A stretch of DNA of 64,000 nucleotides from Tardiphaga sp. 709 (GTDB lineage Bacteria > Pseudomonadota > Alphaproteobacteria > Rhizobiales > Xanthobacteraceae). Location: NCBI RefSeq assembly GCF_032401055.1, contig NZ_CP135529.1:1302001-1366000 (forward strand), written 5' to 3'. The translations under genes were made by a program, and so were the position numbers. Positions 18,828 through 28,789 of the stretch are shown one piece after another. Every line of letters starts with the position of its first letter. Positions within the stretch are counted from its first letter, which is position 1. A model generated the notes under the pieces. The model ran no database searches and was not told the DNA's origin. It was given only the letters and a program-made list of their open reading frames with translations.

Positions 18828-19745
18828 ATGGATTATTTCGCCCAGCAACTGATCAACGGTCTCGTGCTCGGCTCCATCTATGGCCTGATCGCGATCGGCT
18901 ACACGATGGTCTACGGCATCGTCGGCATGATCAATTTCGCCCATGGCGATATCTTCATGATCGGCGGCTTCATCGCGCTGATCACCTTTCTCATTCTCGT
19001 CTCGATCGGCCTTACCGCGGTGCCGGTAATCCTGCTGCTGGTGCTGCTTGTCTCGATGGCGATCACCTCGCTCTATGGCTGGACGATCGAGCGCATCGCC
19101 TATCGTCCCCTGCGCCACTCCTTCCGCCTCGCACCGATGCTGTCGGCGATCGGCATGTCTTTCGTGCTGACCAATTTCTCGCAGGTCGCACAGGGCGCCC
19201 GCGTCAAGCCGGTGCCGCCGATCATCACCGGCGGCTACACGCTGCATGAAGGCGCCGACGGTTTTGTGGTGCGCCTCTCCAATATCCAGATCATCGTGGT
19301 CATCACCACCATCGTGCTGCTGGCGCTGTTCACCTGGCTGGTCGCGCGCACGCGCCTCGGCCGCGACATGCGCGCGTGCGAGCAGGACCAGACCATGGCG
19401 TCATTGCTCGGCGTCGATGTGGACCGCACCATCTCCATGACCTTCGTGATCGGCGCAGCCTTGGCTGCGGTCGCGGGCATGATGTACCTGCTCTATTACG
19501 GCCTCGTGGATTTCTTCATGGGCTTCGTCGCCGGCATCAAGGCCTTCACCGCCGCCGTGCTCGGCGGCATCGGCTCGCTGCCCGGCGCGATGCTCGGCGG
19601 CTTGCTGATCGGCCTGATCGAGACATTATGGGCTGCCTACTTCTCCACCGAATACAAAGATGTCGCCGCCTTTTCGATTCTGATCGTGGTGCTGATCTTC
19701 CTGCCGACCGGCCTGCTCGGCCGTCCCGAAGTCGAAAAAGTCTGA
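18828..19745 (+). CDS. livH: Branched-chain amino acid ABC transporter permease LivH
   Basis: The 305-residue membrane protein starts MDYFAQQLINGLVLGSIYGL and has the LivH family blocks MVYGIVGMINFAHGD, RPLRHSFRLAPMLSAIG and AVLGGIGSLPGAMLGG, with about eight hydrophobic segments. LivH and LivM form the inner-membrane channel of a branched-chain amino acid or related solute importer. It begins the run livH-livM-livG-livF followed by two binding proteins. In this group such systems often import aromatic or amide compounds, so the substrate is open. Confidence 0.93.
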   Translation: MDYFAQQLINGLVLGSIYGLIAIGYTMVYGIVGMINFAHGDIFMIGGFIALITFLILVSIGLTAVPVILLLVLLVSMAITSLYGWTIERIAYRPLRHSFRLAPMLSAIGMSFVLTNFSQVAQGARVKPVPPIITGGYTLHEGADGFVVRLSNIQIIVVITTIVLLALFTWLVARTRLGRDMRACEQDQTMASLLGVDVDRTISMTFVIGAALAAVAGMMYLLYYGLVDFFMGFVAGIKAFTAAVLGGIGSLPGAMLGGLLIGLIETLWAAYFSTEYKDVAAFSILIVVLIFLPTGLLGRPEVEKV

Positions 19746-19755
19746 CGGGATCCAA

Positions 19756-21078
19756 GTGGCAGCAAACGCATCACAAGCTAAGACTGCCCGCGGGCCGGAC
19801 GCCGCATTCATCCTGAAGAAGGCCGTGATCTCCGCGCTGGTCGCGCTGGTGCTATTTTCGCTGATGATCGGCATCCGCACCGAAGCCGGCTCCGACGGGC
19901 AACTGACCTGGTGGACCCGCTTCGGCGATCTCGCCGCCATGGTCGCCGTGGTGTTCGGCGGCAGTATCGTCATGGAGCTGCTGCGCCGCTGGTGGGGACC
20001 GGTGGGTACTGTGCGCGTGGTGCCGCCTTCGGCAACCAAGGCATTCTCCTTCGCCGGCCGTGCGCTGGTGCCGGCGCTGTTGATCTTCACCTTCCTCGTC
20101 CCGGTGATCTTCTACGACGAGCGTTACATCCTCGATCTCGGCATTCTCGTGCTGACTTACGTGATGCTCGGCTGGGGCCTCAATGTGGTTGTCGGCCTCG
20201 CCGGCCTGCTCGATCTCGGCTATGTCGCCTTCTATGCCGTCGGCGCCTATTCCTACGCGCTGCTGGCCACCAATTTCGGCCTGTCGTTCTGGATCTGCCT
20301 GCCACTCGCCGGTATCCTCGCTGCGTTCTTCGGCGTGCTGCTCGGCTTTCCAGTACTGCGGCTGCGCGGCGACTACCTCGCGATCGTTACCCTGGCCTTC
20401 GGCGAGATCATCCGCCTCGTCATCATCAACTGGCAGACCCTCACCGGTGGCCCCAACGGCATCTCCGGCATTCCGCGTCCCACGATGTTCGGCATTCCGC
20501 TGACGCCCGGCGATGACGGCCTCGCTGCCCGCCTTGACATCGAGTTCTCACCGACTCACCGCATCGTCTTCCTGTTCTATCTGATCCTCGCCCTCGCACT
20601 GCTCACCAACTGGGTCACCATCCGCCTGCGCCGCCTGCCGATCGGCCGCGCCTGGGAAGCACTGCGCGAGGACGAGGTTGCCTGCCGTGCGCTCGGCATC
20701 AATACGACGACGACGAAGCTCACCGCCTTCGCCACCGGCGCCATGTTCGGCGGCTTCGCCGGCGCGTTCTTTGCGACCCGCCAGGGTTTCATCAGCCCGG
20801 AATCGTTCACCTTCCACGAGTCGGCGCTGGTACTGGCCATCGTCGTGCTCGGCGGCATGGGCTCGCAGCTCGGCGTGGCGCTCGCAGCGCTCGCGATGAT
20901 CGGCGGCTTCGAACTGTTCCGTGGGCTCGAGCAATTCCGCATGCTCGTGTTCGGCGGCGCCATGGTGCTGCTGATGATCTGGCGCCCGCGCGGCCTGATC
21001 GGCCACCGCGCTCCCACCGTCTTTCTCGAACGCAATACGGCAATCTCATCCGACCTCGTCAAAGAGGGGCACGGATGA
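19756..21078 (+). CDS. livM: Branched-chain amino acid ABC transporter permease LivM
   Basis: The 440-residue protein begins with GTG at 19756, ten bases after livH. About the first 120 residues are an N-terminal extension with three hydrophobic segments; then comes the LivM core with GWGLNVVVGLAGLLDLGYVAFYAVGAYSYA, GDYLAIVTLAFGEIIRLV and GRAWEALREDEVACRALGIN. It pairs with LivH in the membrane. Its stop overlaps the livG start as ATGA. Confidence 0.92.
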   Translation: MAANASQAKTARGPDAAFILKKAVISALVALVLFSLMIGIRTEAGSDGQLTWWTRFGDLAAMVAVVFGGSIVMELLRRWWGPVGTVRVVPPSATKAFSFAGRALVPALLIFTFLVPVIFYDERYILDLGILVLTYVMLGWGLNVVVGLAGLLDLGYVAFYAVGAYSYALLATNFGLSFWICLPLAGILAAFFGVLLGFPVLRLRGDYLAIVTLAFGEIIRLVIINWQTLTGGPNGISGIPRPTMFGIPLTPGDDGLAARLDIEFSPTHRIVFLFYLILALALLTNWVTIRLRRLPIGRAWEALREDEVACRALGINTTTTKLTAFATGAMFGGFAGAFFATRQGFISPESFTFHESALVLAIVVLGGMGSQLGVALAALAMIGGFELFRGLEQFRMLVFGGAMVLLMIWRPRGLIGHRAPTVFLERNTAISSDLVKEGHG

Positions 21079-21901
21079 ACATCAACGACATCCTCAGCGT
21101 TGAAAATCTGACGATGCGCTTCGGTGGCATCGTCGCCGTCAACGATCTCAGTTTCTCGGCCGAGCGCGGCAAGATCACCGCGCTGATCGGCCCCAACGGC
21201 GCCGGCAAGACCACCGTCTTCAATTGCATCACCGGCTTCTACAAGCCGACATCCGGCACCATCAAGCTGCGCCACAGCGATGGTGAATGGCGGCTGGAGC
21301 GGCTGAACGACTTCCGCATCTCGAAGATCGCCAAGGTCGCGCGCACCTTCCAGAATATCCGGCTGTTTCCCGGGATGACCGCACTGGAAAACCTGATGGT
21401 GGCGCAGCACAACACGCTGATGCGCGCTTCGGGCTTCACTCTTCTCGGCCTGTTCGGCGTGCCCAGCTATCGCGCCGCTGAAAAGGCCGCCATCGACCTC
21501 GCGCGCTATTGGCTTGATCAGATCGGCCTGCTGGAGCGCGCCGACGATGCCGCCGGCAACCTGCCCTACGGCGACCAACGTCGCTTGGAGATCGCGCGCG
21601 CGATGTGTACCGAGCCGGCGCTGCTCTGCCTCGACGAACCCGCTGCCGGCCTCAACGCGCGGGAGAGCGCGGCGCTCAATGAGCTGCTGCTGAAGATCCG
21701 CGCCGAGCATGGCACCTCGATCCTGCTCATCGAGCATGACATGTCCGTCGTGATGCAGATCTCCGACCATATCAACGTGCTCGATTACGGCGTGAAGATC
21801 GCCGACGGCACGCCGCAGCAAATTCGCGACAATCCCAAAGTCATCGCCGCCTATCTCGGCGCGGATGAAGAGGAAGCCATTGCGGTGATGGAGGGCGAGA
21901 C

Positions 21902-21905
<4 letters not shown>
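21075..21905 (+). CDS. livG: Branched-chain amino acid ABC transporter ATPase LivG
   Basis: The 276-residue ATPase has Walker A LIGPNGAGKTTVFN near residue 38, a signature in NLPYGDQRRLEIARA (LivG type, in place of the LSGGQ consensus), Walker B ALLCLDEPAAGLN and a switch histidine in LLIEHDMSVVM. With LivF it powers the LivHM permease. Overlapping start and stop codons on both sides show tight translational coupling. Confidence 0.94.
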
Positions 21906-22639
<734 letters not shown>

Positions 22640-22786
22640 CGGATCGATATCCTTCATCGCGTGACGATCGAACACGAAGGGCGATGCAAACAATCGACAC
22701 TATTCTGAAGGTAGAATGATGCGCCAATCGCGATTCCGTCACGGCGTCGCGTTTGTCTGCATTCGAACGGAACACGGGGACTTCCT

Positions 22787-23896
22787 ATGAAATTCATCAA
22801 ACTCATCGGCCTGACGGCGGGTGCTTCGATTGCGCTGGCATCCGTTGCACTGGCACAGGATATTCCTGTCGCCGTCGCATCATCGATGACCGGCAGCGAA
22901 TCCGCCTTCGGCCGCCAGTTCAAGAATGGCGCCGAACTCGCTGTCGCCGATATCAACGCCGCCGGCGGTCTGTTGAACAAGAAGCTGGCGCTGCAGGTCG
23001 GTGATGACGCCTGCGATCCCAAGCAGGCACGCTCGATTGCGGAGAAATTCGCCAGCGCGCGCATTCCGTTCGTCGCCGGTCACTATTGTTCGTCGTCGTC
23101 AATCCCGGCGTCGGAAGCCTATGCCGACGGCAATGTGCTGCAGATCTCGCCGGGCTCGACCAATCCGCTATTCACCGAACGCAAGCTCGCCAATGTGCTG
23201 CGCGTCTGCGGCCGCGACGATCAGCAGGGTTTTGTCGCCGGCGAGTACATTGCCAAGACCTACAAGGGCAAGAATATCGCGATCCTGAACGACAAGACGA
23301 CCTATGGAAAAGGCCTCGCCGACGAGACCAGGAAGGCGCTGAACAAGGCCGGCGTCACCGAGAAGATGTTCGAGAGCTACAACAAGGGCGACAAGGATTT
23401 TAATGCTATCGTGTCGCGCCTGAAGCGCGACAACATCGATCTGGTTTACGTGGGCGGCTATCACCAGGAAGCCGGCCTCATCGTGCGCCAGATGCGCGAC
23501 CAGGGCCTCAAGACGGTGCTGATGGCGGGCGACGCTATCAACGACAAGGAGTTCGCCTCCATCACCGGCCCGGCTGCGGAAGGCACGCTGTTCACCTTCG
23601 GCCCCGACCCGCGCAACAAGCCGACCGCCAAGGCGATCGTTGACCGCTTCAAGGCCAAGAACATCGATCCCGAGGGCTACACGCTCTACACCTATGCCGC
23701 ATTCCAGGTCTGGTCGCAGGCCGTCGCCAAGGCCGGCACCACCGACACCAGGAAGGTGATGGACACGATCAAGGCCGGCGAATGGGACACCGTGCTCGGC
23801 AAGCTGGCCTTCGACGCCAAGGGTGACATCAAGGCGATCGACTATGTCGTCTACAAGTGGGACGCCAAGGGCGACTACGCCGAACTGAAGCAGTAA
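22787..23896 (+). CDS. livJ: Liv-type ABC transporter substrate-binding protein, copy 1
   Basis: The 369-residue periplasmic protein has a signal peptide (KLIGLTAGASIALASVALAQ) and the LivJ-type periplasmic binding fold: PVAVASSMTGSESAFGRQFKNG, DDACDPKQARSIAEKF, SSSSIPASEAYADG and LVYVGGYHQEAGLI. It should deliver the solute to LivHMGF. It lies 147 bases after livF, so it may have its own promoter as well as read-through. It is nearly identical to the next gene except at the N-terminus, evidence of recent tandem duplication. Confidence 0.92.
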   Translation: MKFIKLIGLTAGASIALASVALAQDIPVAVASSMTGSESAFGRQFKNGAELAVADINAAGGLLNKKLALQVGDDACDPKQARSIAEKFASARIPFVAGHYCSSSSIPASEAYADGNVLQISPGSTNPLFTERKLANVLRVCGRDDQQGFVAGEYIAKTYKGKNIAILNDKTTYGKGLADETRKALNKAGVTEKMFESYNKGDKDFNAIVSRLKRDNIDLVYVGGYHQEAGLIVRQMRDQGLKTVLMAGDAINDKEFASITGPAAEGTLFTFGPDPRNKPTAKAIVDRFKAKNIDPEGYTLYTYAAFQVWSQAVAKAGTTDTRKVMDTIKAGEWDTVLGKLAFDAKGDIKAIDYVVYKWDAKGDYAELKQ

Positions 23897-23904
23897 GCCT
23901 GCCG

Positions 23905-23933
23905 GCCGCGCCTCTCATAGCGAGAGGTGCGGC
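23905..23933. terminator. GC-rich hairpin after the first binding-protein gene
   Basis: GCCGCGCCTCTC pairs with GAGAGGTGCGGC across a 5-base loop, with one mismatch. It begins 8 bases after the stop codon. No thymine run follows, so it may protect the transcript 3' end or attenuate rather than fully terminate. The rest of the 300-base gap before the second copy shows no gene. Confidence 0.5.
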
Positions 23934-24196
23934 TCGCCTCACGTCATGATGTCGATGCGGAGCCGACGTGACGCGACTGCCCACACCAGGGCGGTTTCGG
24001 CATCTTTTTTGATCCGCCGGCGCGGGCTCGCACAGCGAAAGCTCTTGCGACGACCTGCCGCAGCCGGACTCACAGGCTGGCTGTTTGCGGCCGAAAATTG
24101 CCGATGACTCGGCATCAAAATAAGTTGAGAATGATCCTATCGTTCGGGCGGCCGGATTGCGTTTGTGGCCGAAAACTCTTTGCGAGGATCATCCCC

Positions 24197-25312
24197 ATGA
24201 AACCATTGAATGTGATCGGCCTGGCCTTTGCCGCGTCGCTGCTCTCAACCGCAGCTTTTGCACAGGACATCAACGTCGCGGTCGCCGGCCCGATGACCGG
24301 CGGCGAATCGGCCTTCGGCCGCCAGATGAAGAACGGCGCCGACCAGGCCGTGGCCGATCTCAACGCCGCTGGAGGCGTGCTCGGCAAGAAGCTGGCGCTG
24401 CAGGTCGGTGACGATGCCTGCGATCCCAAACAGGCCCGTTCCATCGCCGAGAAGTTCGCAAGCTCCAAGGTGCCGTTCGTTGCCGGCCATTTCTGCTCGT
24501 CGTCGTCGATCCCGGCGTCCGAAGCCTATGCCGACGGCAACGTGCTGCAGATCACGCCGGCTTCGACCAACCCGCTGTTCACCGAACGCAAGCTCGCCAA
24601 TGTGCTGCGCGTTTGCGGCCGTGACGACCAGCAAGGTCTCGTTGCTGCCGACTACATTGCCAAGAACTTCAAGGGCAAGAACGTCGCGATCCTCAACGAC
24701 AAGACCACTTACGGCAAGGGTCTCGCCGACGAGACCAAGAAGGCGCTCAACAAGGCCGGTTTCACCGAAAAGATGTTCGAGAGCTACAACAAGGGCGACA
24801 AGGATTTTAACTCGATCGTCTCGCGGCTGAAACGCGATAATATCGATCTGGTTTACGTGGGCGGCTATCATCAGGAAGCCGGTCTCATTCTGCGCCAGAT
24901 GCGCGACCAAGGCCTTAAGACCATATTGATGGCCGGCGATGCCATGAACGACAAGGAATTCGCCTCCATCACCGGTCCGGCCGCAGAAGGCACGCTGTTC
25001 ACCTTCGGACCCGATCCGCGCAACAAGCCGACCGCGAAGGCGATCGTCGAGAAGTTCAAGGCCAAGAACATCGATCCCGAAGGCTACACGCTCTACACCT
25101 ATGCAGCGTTCCAGGTCTGGTCGCAGGCCGTTGCCAAGGCCGGCTCCACCGACACCAAGAAGGTGATGGATGTGATCAAGGCCGGCGAATGGGACACCGT
25201 GCTCGGCAAGATGGCGTTTGACGCCAAGGGCGACATCAAGGCGATCGACTATGTCGTCTACAAGTGGGACGCCAAGGGCAACTACACCCAGATCGACGCG
25301 AAGGGAACCTGA
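24197..25312 (+). CDS. livJ: Liv-type ABC transporter substrate-binding protein, copy 2
   Basis: The 371-residue protein repeats the whole length of the preceding binding protein with scattered conservative changes (for example IIVR to LILR, DRFKAK to EKFKAK) and a short different C-terminus (QIDAKGT). Signal peptide: MKPLNVIGLAFAASLLSTAA, cleavage near FAQDI. The ATG at 24197 is used because it opens the signal peptide and follows GAGGATC; an open frame upstream is non-coding. Two receptors feeding one permease would widen substrate range or dose. Confidence 0.92.
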   Translation: MKPLNVIGLAFAASLLSTAAFAQDINVAVAGPMTGGESAFGRQMKNGADQAVADLNAAGGVLGKKLALQVGDDACDPKQARSIAEKFASSKVPFVAGHFCSSSSIPASEAYADGNVLQITPASTNPLFTERKLANVLRVCGRDDQQGLVAADYIAKNFKGKNVAILNDKTTYGKGLADETKKALNKAGFTEKMFESYNKGDKDFNSIVSRLKRDNIDLVYVGGYHQEAGLILRQMRDQGLKTILMAGDAMNDKEFASITGPAAEGTLFTFGPDPRNKPTAKAIVEKFKAKNIDPEGYTLYTYAAFQVWSQAVAKAGSTDTKKVMDVIKAGEWDTVLGKMAFDAKGDIKAIDYVVYKWDAKGNYTQIDAKGT

Positions 25313-25316
25313 GGCG

Positions 25317-25380
25317 CTTTCTAACCTCTCCCCGCCCCGGCGAAGTGAAGCTTCGCCAGGCGGGGCGAGGTAGAGAAAGC
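25317..25380. repeat. Palindromic repeat of the CTCTCCCCGC family
   Basis: The left arm GCTTTCTAACCTCTCCCCGCC and right arm GGCGGGGCGAGGTAGAGAAAGC form a long near-perfect hairpin, with a nested perfect GGCGAAG/CTTCGCC stem inside. It follows the second livJ stop by 4 bases and could end the liv transcript. Its CTCTCCCCGC core is shared with elements at 37302, 41836, 48094 and 48555. Confidence 0.75.
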
Positions 25381-25381
25381 C

Positions 25382-25446
25382 TCACCCGAAATTCTGCAAC
25401 ACTGGAAACGTCTCCAGCAGCCAGATGCCGGCATTGGACACCATGC
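25382..25446 (-). pseudogene. Fragment of the ccdA 3' end
   Basis: Read on the minus strand this stretch encodes VSNAGIWLLETFPVLQNFG and a stop, matching the intact CcdA C-terminus at 28948 (VSNASIWLLETFPALQNFG). About 50 of 60 bases agree, and differences are mostly silent. No other part of ccdA is next to it, so it is a truncated duplicate. Both copies have the same orientation. Confidence 0.75.
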
Positions 25447-25466
25447 TGGCCGGAGTCCAGACTGAT

Positions 25467-26141
25467 CTAGCTGTGCCGCGCAGGATGATCGCGGCATCCA
25501 TCCAGAAACAGCCTGACGGCGGCAGTGACACGCTCGCGCAGCTCCTTCTCCGATTTGACGATCTTGCCGCTGAGGACCATGGCTCGCACAGGGCCATCGG
25601 CCACCGCGTAGACGAACTGCTCGGCGATGAAGCTGGCATCCCCTGATCGTATCTGTCCGTCGCGCATGGCGTTGGTGAAAATGCCGGCGATCTGCTCTCG
25701 CACGTGAAGGCCAGTCCCGTGATAGGCAGACGCCAGCTCCGGAAATTGATGTGCTTCGGCCATCACCAGCCGTTCCAGCGCAATGGCCGCCGGCGCGAGT
25801 GCGCGCTTTGAAAGCTCCAGTCCGAGTTTGACCAGGGTCGCTTCGATCGGACCATCGCGATTGGAGTCAGTGACGGCCGGCTTGAGAAGATCATTCGTCC
25901 CCTTCCGGATCACCGCCGCATACAGCGCCTCCTTGGAGGCAAAGCGGGCATAGAAGGTCTGCTTCGAGATCCGCGCTGTCGCCGCGATCAGATCGACGCT
26001 GATCGCCTCGAAACTCGACTCCAGGAAGAGTCCTCTCGCCACCTCGACGATGTGGTCGGTAATGCGCCCGGCCTGTTCCTTCGTCGGCCGCCCGCTGCTT
26101 CGTGGCGCGGCTTTGCTCGGCTTGGCCTTGGCAACAGTCAT
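25467..26141 (-). CDS. TetR family transcriptional regulator
   Basis: The 224-residue protein has a TetR helix-turn-helix: FEAISVDLIAATARISKQTFYARFASKEALYAAVI at about residues 46-80, after a lysine-rich N-terminus. The C-terminal ligand domain resembles the TetR_C group seen in AcrR-like proteins. It is divergent from the DUF2147 gene, its most likely target besides itself. The ATG at 26141 follows GGAGAGAAAG; an ATG seven codons upstream is also possible. It lies just right of the ccdA fragment. Confidence 0.87.
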   Translation of the reverse strand: MTVAKAKPSKAAPRSSGRPTKEQAGRITDHIVEVARGLFLESSFEAISVDLIAATARISKQTFYARFASKEALYAAVIRKGTNDLLKPAVTDSNRDGPIEATLVKLGLELSKRALAPAAIALERLVMAEAHQFPELASAYHGTGLHVREQIAGIFTNAMRDGQIRSGDASFIAEQFVYAVADGPVRAMVLSGKIVKSEKELRERVTAAVRLFLDGCRDHPARHS

Positions 26142-26361
26142 CTTGGCTTTCTCTCCGGGCATTCTCTGCGCGCTTCCCGACTGCTTTTACCACCCGGCCC
26201 GCGCAATCGATCATTCGATTTCACCGCATATAGGCTTGCGACAGCGCACGGTAGAGTATAAATAGTACGGCATCGTTTGATTAATCTTATAGAGGTAACG
26301 AAAGAGCGGCAGCCCTCGCGGGAATACGGGCTCCAGCGCTTTCGTGATCCGAGGACCAGAT

Positions 26362-26940
26362 ATGAGACAGATGACATTGGCTTCCCGAATAGTTGTGCGT
26401 GCCGTTATCGCCGTAAGCCAGATGGCTCTCGTCAGCCCCGTCGCGGCAGCACCAGCCGATCCGAGCGGCACATGGCTCACAGAAGATGGCCGCGCGCGCA
26501 TACGCATTGAACGCTGCGGATCGAAGCTGGAGCAGATTTGCGGCTATATCGTCTGGGCCAAAGAGCCCAACGACGCGAATGGGCAACCACTCAAAGACCT
26601 GAACAATCCGGACAAGACGAAGCAATCCCGACCCGTTCTCGGTCACCAATTGATCATGGGCCTGAAGCTCAACCCGGCGGGGCGCTTTGAAGGCCAGATC
26701 TACAATGCAGAGAACGGCAAATCCTACGAGATTTCGCTGTGGCGTGAGGCGATCGACCTGAAGGTCAAGGGCTGCATGATGTCGATTTTCTGCGCCACGC
26801 AGACCTGGACTCAAACCACGAATGCCTTGCCCGGACAGTTGGTGGGCATGACAGGCGATCCGAACGGCCCCAAGGCCGATAAAGAGTGGATGCAGACGGC
26901 CCAGGCGAAGCCGCCAACCACGACACGACCCAGCAAATAG
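26362..26940 (+). CDS. DUF2147 domain-containing exported protein
   Basis: The 192-residue product has a signal peptide (ASRIVVRAVIAVSQMALV, cleavage near VAAAP) and the DUF2147 pattern: DPSGTWLTEDGRARIRIE, LEQICGYIVWAKEP, LGHQLIMGL and GRIYNAENGKSY-like text with LKVKGCM. The family is periplasmic, of unknown role, and lipocalin-like in shape. GAGGA precedes the ATG at 26362. An A/T-rich stretch with GTATAAATAGTAC lies between it and the TetR gene. Confidence 0.85.
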   Translation: MRQMTLASRIVVRAVIAVSQMALVSPVAAAPADPSGTWLTEDGRARIRIERCGSKLEQICGYIVWAKEPNDANGQPLKDLNNPDKTKQSRPVLGHQLIMGLKLNPAGRFEGQIYNAENGKSYEISLWREAIDLKVKGCMMSIFCATQTWTQTTNALPGQLVGMTGDPNGPKADKEWMQTAQAKPPTTTRPSK

Positions 26941-26960
26941 CAGCTGCGGAGCTTCCGATA

Positions 26961-26974
26961 CCACGTCGTATCGG
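26961..26974. repeat. 14-bp direct repeat, left copy, flanking the DUF3313 gene
   Basis: CCACGTCGTATCGG is found here and again at 27691-27704, in the same direction, one on each side of the DUF3313 gene. The left copy is also part of a small hairpin (CCGATAC/GTATCGG). Confidence 0.6.
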
Positions 26975-27025
26975 TGCGGCCGCCTTCATTCACGTTGATC
27001 CCAAATATCGAAACTGGAGTTTGAG

Positions 27026-27688
27026 ATGTACACACTCTCGCGGGTGGACCGTCTGGCGGTCCTCGCGCTCTGCGCTGCCTTGGCGGGATGCGCAAGTATA
27101 GCACCGGTGCCCTATTCGGATGTCGCTTCGTCGTCCCAACTGGCACCGAATCCGTCCGATACGTCGGGACGTATTCCGTATCGCTACTCCACCACTGTAG
27201 ATTGGCGCTCCTACAACAAGGTCATCATCGAACCGATCGTGATTTATCGGGGCGTGGATCAGCAATTCGGCGACATGACCGAAGAAGACAAGGCATCGCT
27301 TGCCCGCACGATGCAGGCGCGGTTCGCGGAGAAGCTGGGCAGCCGCTTCGCGCTCGCAAATCAGCGGGGGCCAAATACACTACGTGTGAGGCTGACCCTG
27401 ACTGGCGCCGTCAAGACCACGCCGGTGCTCGGCACCTTGTCGCGGATCGACGTCGGAGGCCTCGTCTACAACGGCGTGCAAGCCGCCCGCGACGGCGAGG
27501 GATCGATGACGGGCTCTGTCATCTATGCCGTCGAGATCTTCGATGCCGCGACGTCCCGCCTGCTTAGCGCATTCGTCACCAAGCAATATCCGAAGCCGAC
27601 CAACATCAAGGCAACCGTCGGACCGCTGACGGCGGCAGAAACCGGGATCGACCAGGGCGCAGATGCGCTGATTGCACAAATGAGATGA
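27026..27688 (+). CDS. DUF3313 domain-containing lipoprotein
   Basis: The 220-residue product has a lipoprotein signal peptide with lipobox LAGC near residue 22 and the DUF3313 features YRYSTTVDWRSYNKVIIEPIV, LRVRLTLTGA and GGLVYNGVQAARDGEGSMTG. Members are outer-membrane or periplasmic lipoproteins of unknown function. It is flanked by 14-bp direct repeats, and a damaged second copy of its middle part lies at 28790-28947. Confidence 0.85.
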   Translation: MYTLSRVDRLAVLALCAALAGCASIAPVPYSDVASSSQLAPNPSDTSGRIPYRYSTTVDWRSYNKVIIEPIVIYRGVDQQFGDMTEEDKASLARTMQARFAEKLGSRFALANQRGPNTLRVRLTLTGAVKTTPVLGTLSRIDVGGLVYNGVQAARDGEGSMTGSVIYAVEIFDAATSRLLSAFVTKQYPKPTNIKATVGPLTAAETGIDQGADALIAQMR

Positions 27689-27690
27689 TG

Positions 27691-27704
27691 CCACGTCGTA
27701 TCGG
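27691..27704. repeat. 14-bp direct repeat, right copy
   Basis: This is the second copy of CCACGTCGTATCGG, starting 3 bases after the DUF3313 stop codon. Confidence 0.6.
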
Positions 27705-27801
27705 CTTCGTCCCCGTCGCTTGATCAGAACAGCGGTGCACGGGAACACGATTTCATCTGCTACCAACAAACCGTTGGGTCTCGATAACGACGACATGCCA
27801 A

Positions 27802-27838
27802 TGACCAAGAGCCAGCCTCGCAGCCTGGCTCTTGGTCA
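27802..27838. terminator. Hairpin between convergent DUF3313 and outer-membrane protein genes
   Basis: TGACCAAGAGCCAG and CTGGCTCTTGGTCA are a perfect 14-bp inverted repeat around a 9-base loop. It sits between two converging genes, 114 bases after one stop and 55 before the other, so a bidirectional terminator is the likely role, although no long thymine run follows on either side. Confidence 0.65.
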
Positions 27839-27892
27839 GATCACGGCTCGATGCAGATTGACAACGATCAGCCATGGATCAGCTTGAACAGG

Positions 27893-28558
27893 TCAGAAAT
27901 GATAGTTCACACCGACGGTGATCGTTTGGAATTTCTGGGTGCGATCCGGCAAGTCATCCTTTTTGAGGTTCCTGTAGAGATCGGTGTAGAGATATTCGAC
28001 CTTGGCCGACCAGTTCTGCCGAAAAGCCCATTCAACGCCGCCACCAGCGGTCCAGCCAATGCGCATCTTGTCGATCCCTGAGTCCTTCACCTCTCCGAAA
28101 GCCATGCCGCCGGTGCCGTAGACGAGCAGATGTGAATCCATGAACGTGACGCCCGCACGACCGCGGCCGGTCCCGTAGAACGGCAAACTCACTTCGTTGA
28201 TGCCATTGCGGCTCGTCTTGAGACCCGAAGCCATGAAGTCGTTTTCGATGCCGACCACGAACCGCGACGAGACCTGATAGTTGTAGCCGACCTGAAGGCC
28301 GCCAACTACGCCATCGGCCTTGCCGCCGCTCGTTCCCAGATAGCTGTTGAAAGCGTCAGTACCGCTGAAACCGCCGCCCACACTGGCGCCGGCGTAGAAG
28401 CCGGTCCACGAAAAGGCTGCCGGCAGCGCCGGCGCATAAACCGGATCGGCCTTGCGATACGGCAGATCCGCCGCATGCACGGCGCCCGCAGCAAGGGCAA
28501 CCGCCAGGACCAAAGCAGAAGTCGTCTTCCAGTTGTTTATCGAATTTTCGAGGGTCAT
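27893..28558 (-). CDS. Omp25/Omp31-like outer membrane beta-barrel protein
   Basis: The 221-residue porin-like protein has a signal peptide (SALVLAVALAAGAVHA, cleavage before ADLPYRK) and the rhizobial outer-membrane pattern: YRKADPVYAPALPAAFSWTGFYAG, VGIENDFMASG, GRGRAGVTF and a C-terminal YHF, the terminal aromatic typical of barrel insertion. The ATG at 28558 is chosen because it starts the signal peptide; an upstream frame of 64 codons has no protein-like character. Confidence 0.9.
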   Translation of the reverse strand: MTLENSINNWKTTSALVLAVALAAGAVHAADLPYRKADPVYAPALPAAFSWTGFYAGASVGGGFSGTDAFNSYLGTSGGKADGVVGGLQVGYNYQVSSRFVVGIENDFMASGLKTSRNGINEVSLPFYGTGRGRAGVTFMDSHLLVYGTGGMAFGEVKDSGIDKMRIGWTAGGGVEWAFRQNWSAKVEYLYTDLYRNLKKDDLPDRTQKFQTITVGVNYHF

Positions 28559-28789
28559 GGACCCGGTCTCCCCACATTGCTGATCACCCAAGCTCGAAAA
28601 TGACCGCCGGCCATTAATCAAACTATATCGTACCATTAATCTCGACCGTCTGAGACTGCAAGCCGAAATGCAAGGCATCGGGTGATCGAAGCGCACTCGG
28701 TCGAAGGTCACGTCGTCAGCCCTGCTGGGCGCCGAAGCCGCCCAATGCATCTCGATGGATTAGACGAGACATCGCTTCCCGATCACCGC

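Noticed and set aside
23905-23933. Riboswitch or attenuator between the two livJ genes
   Set aside because: Only one simple hairpin is visible, without a known aptamer core or an alternative fold.
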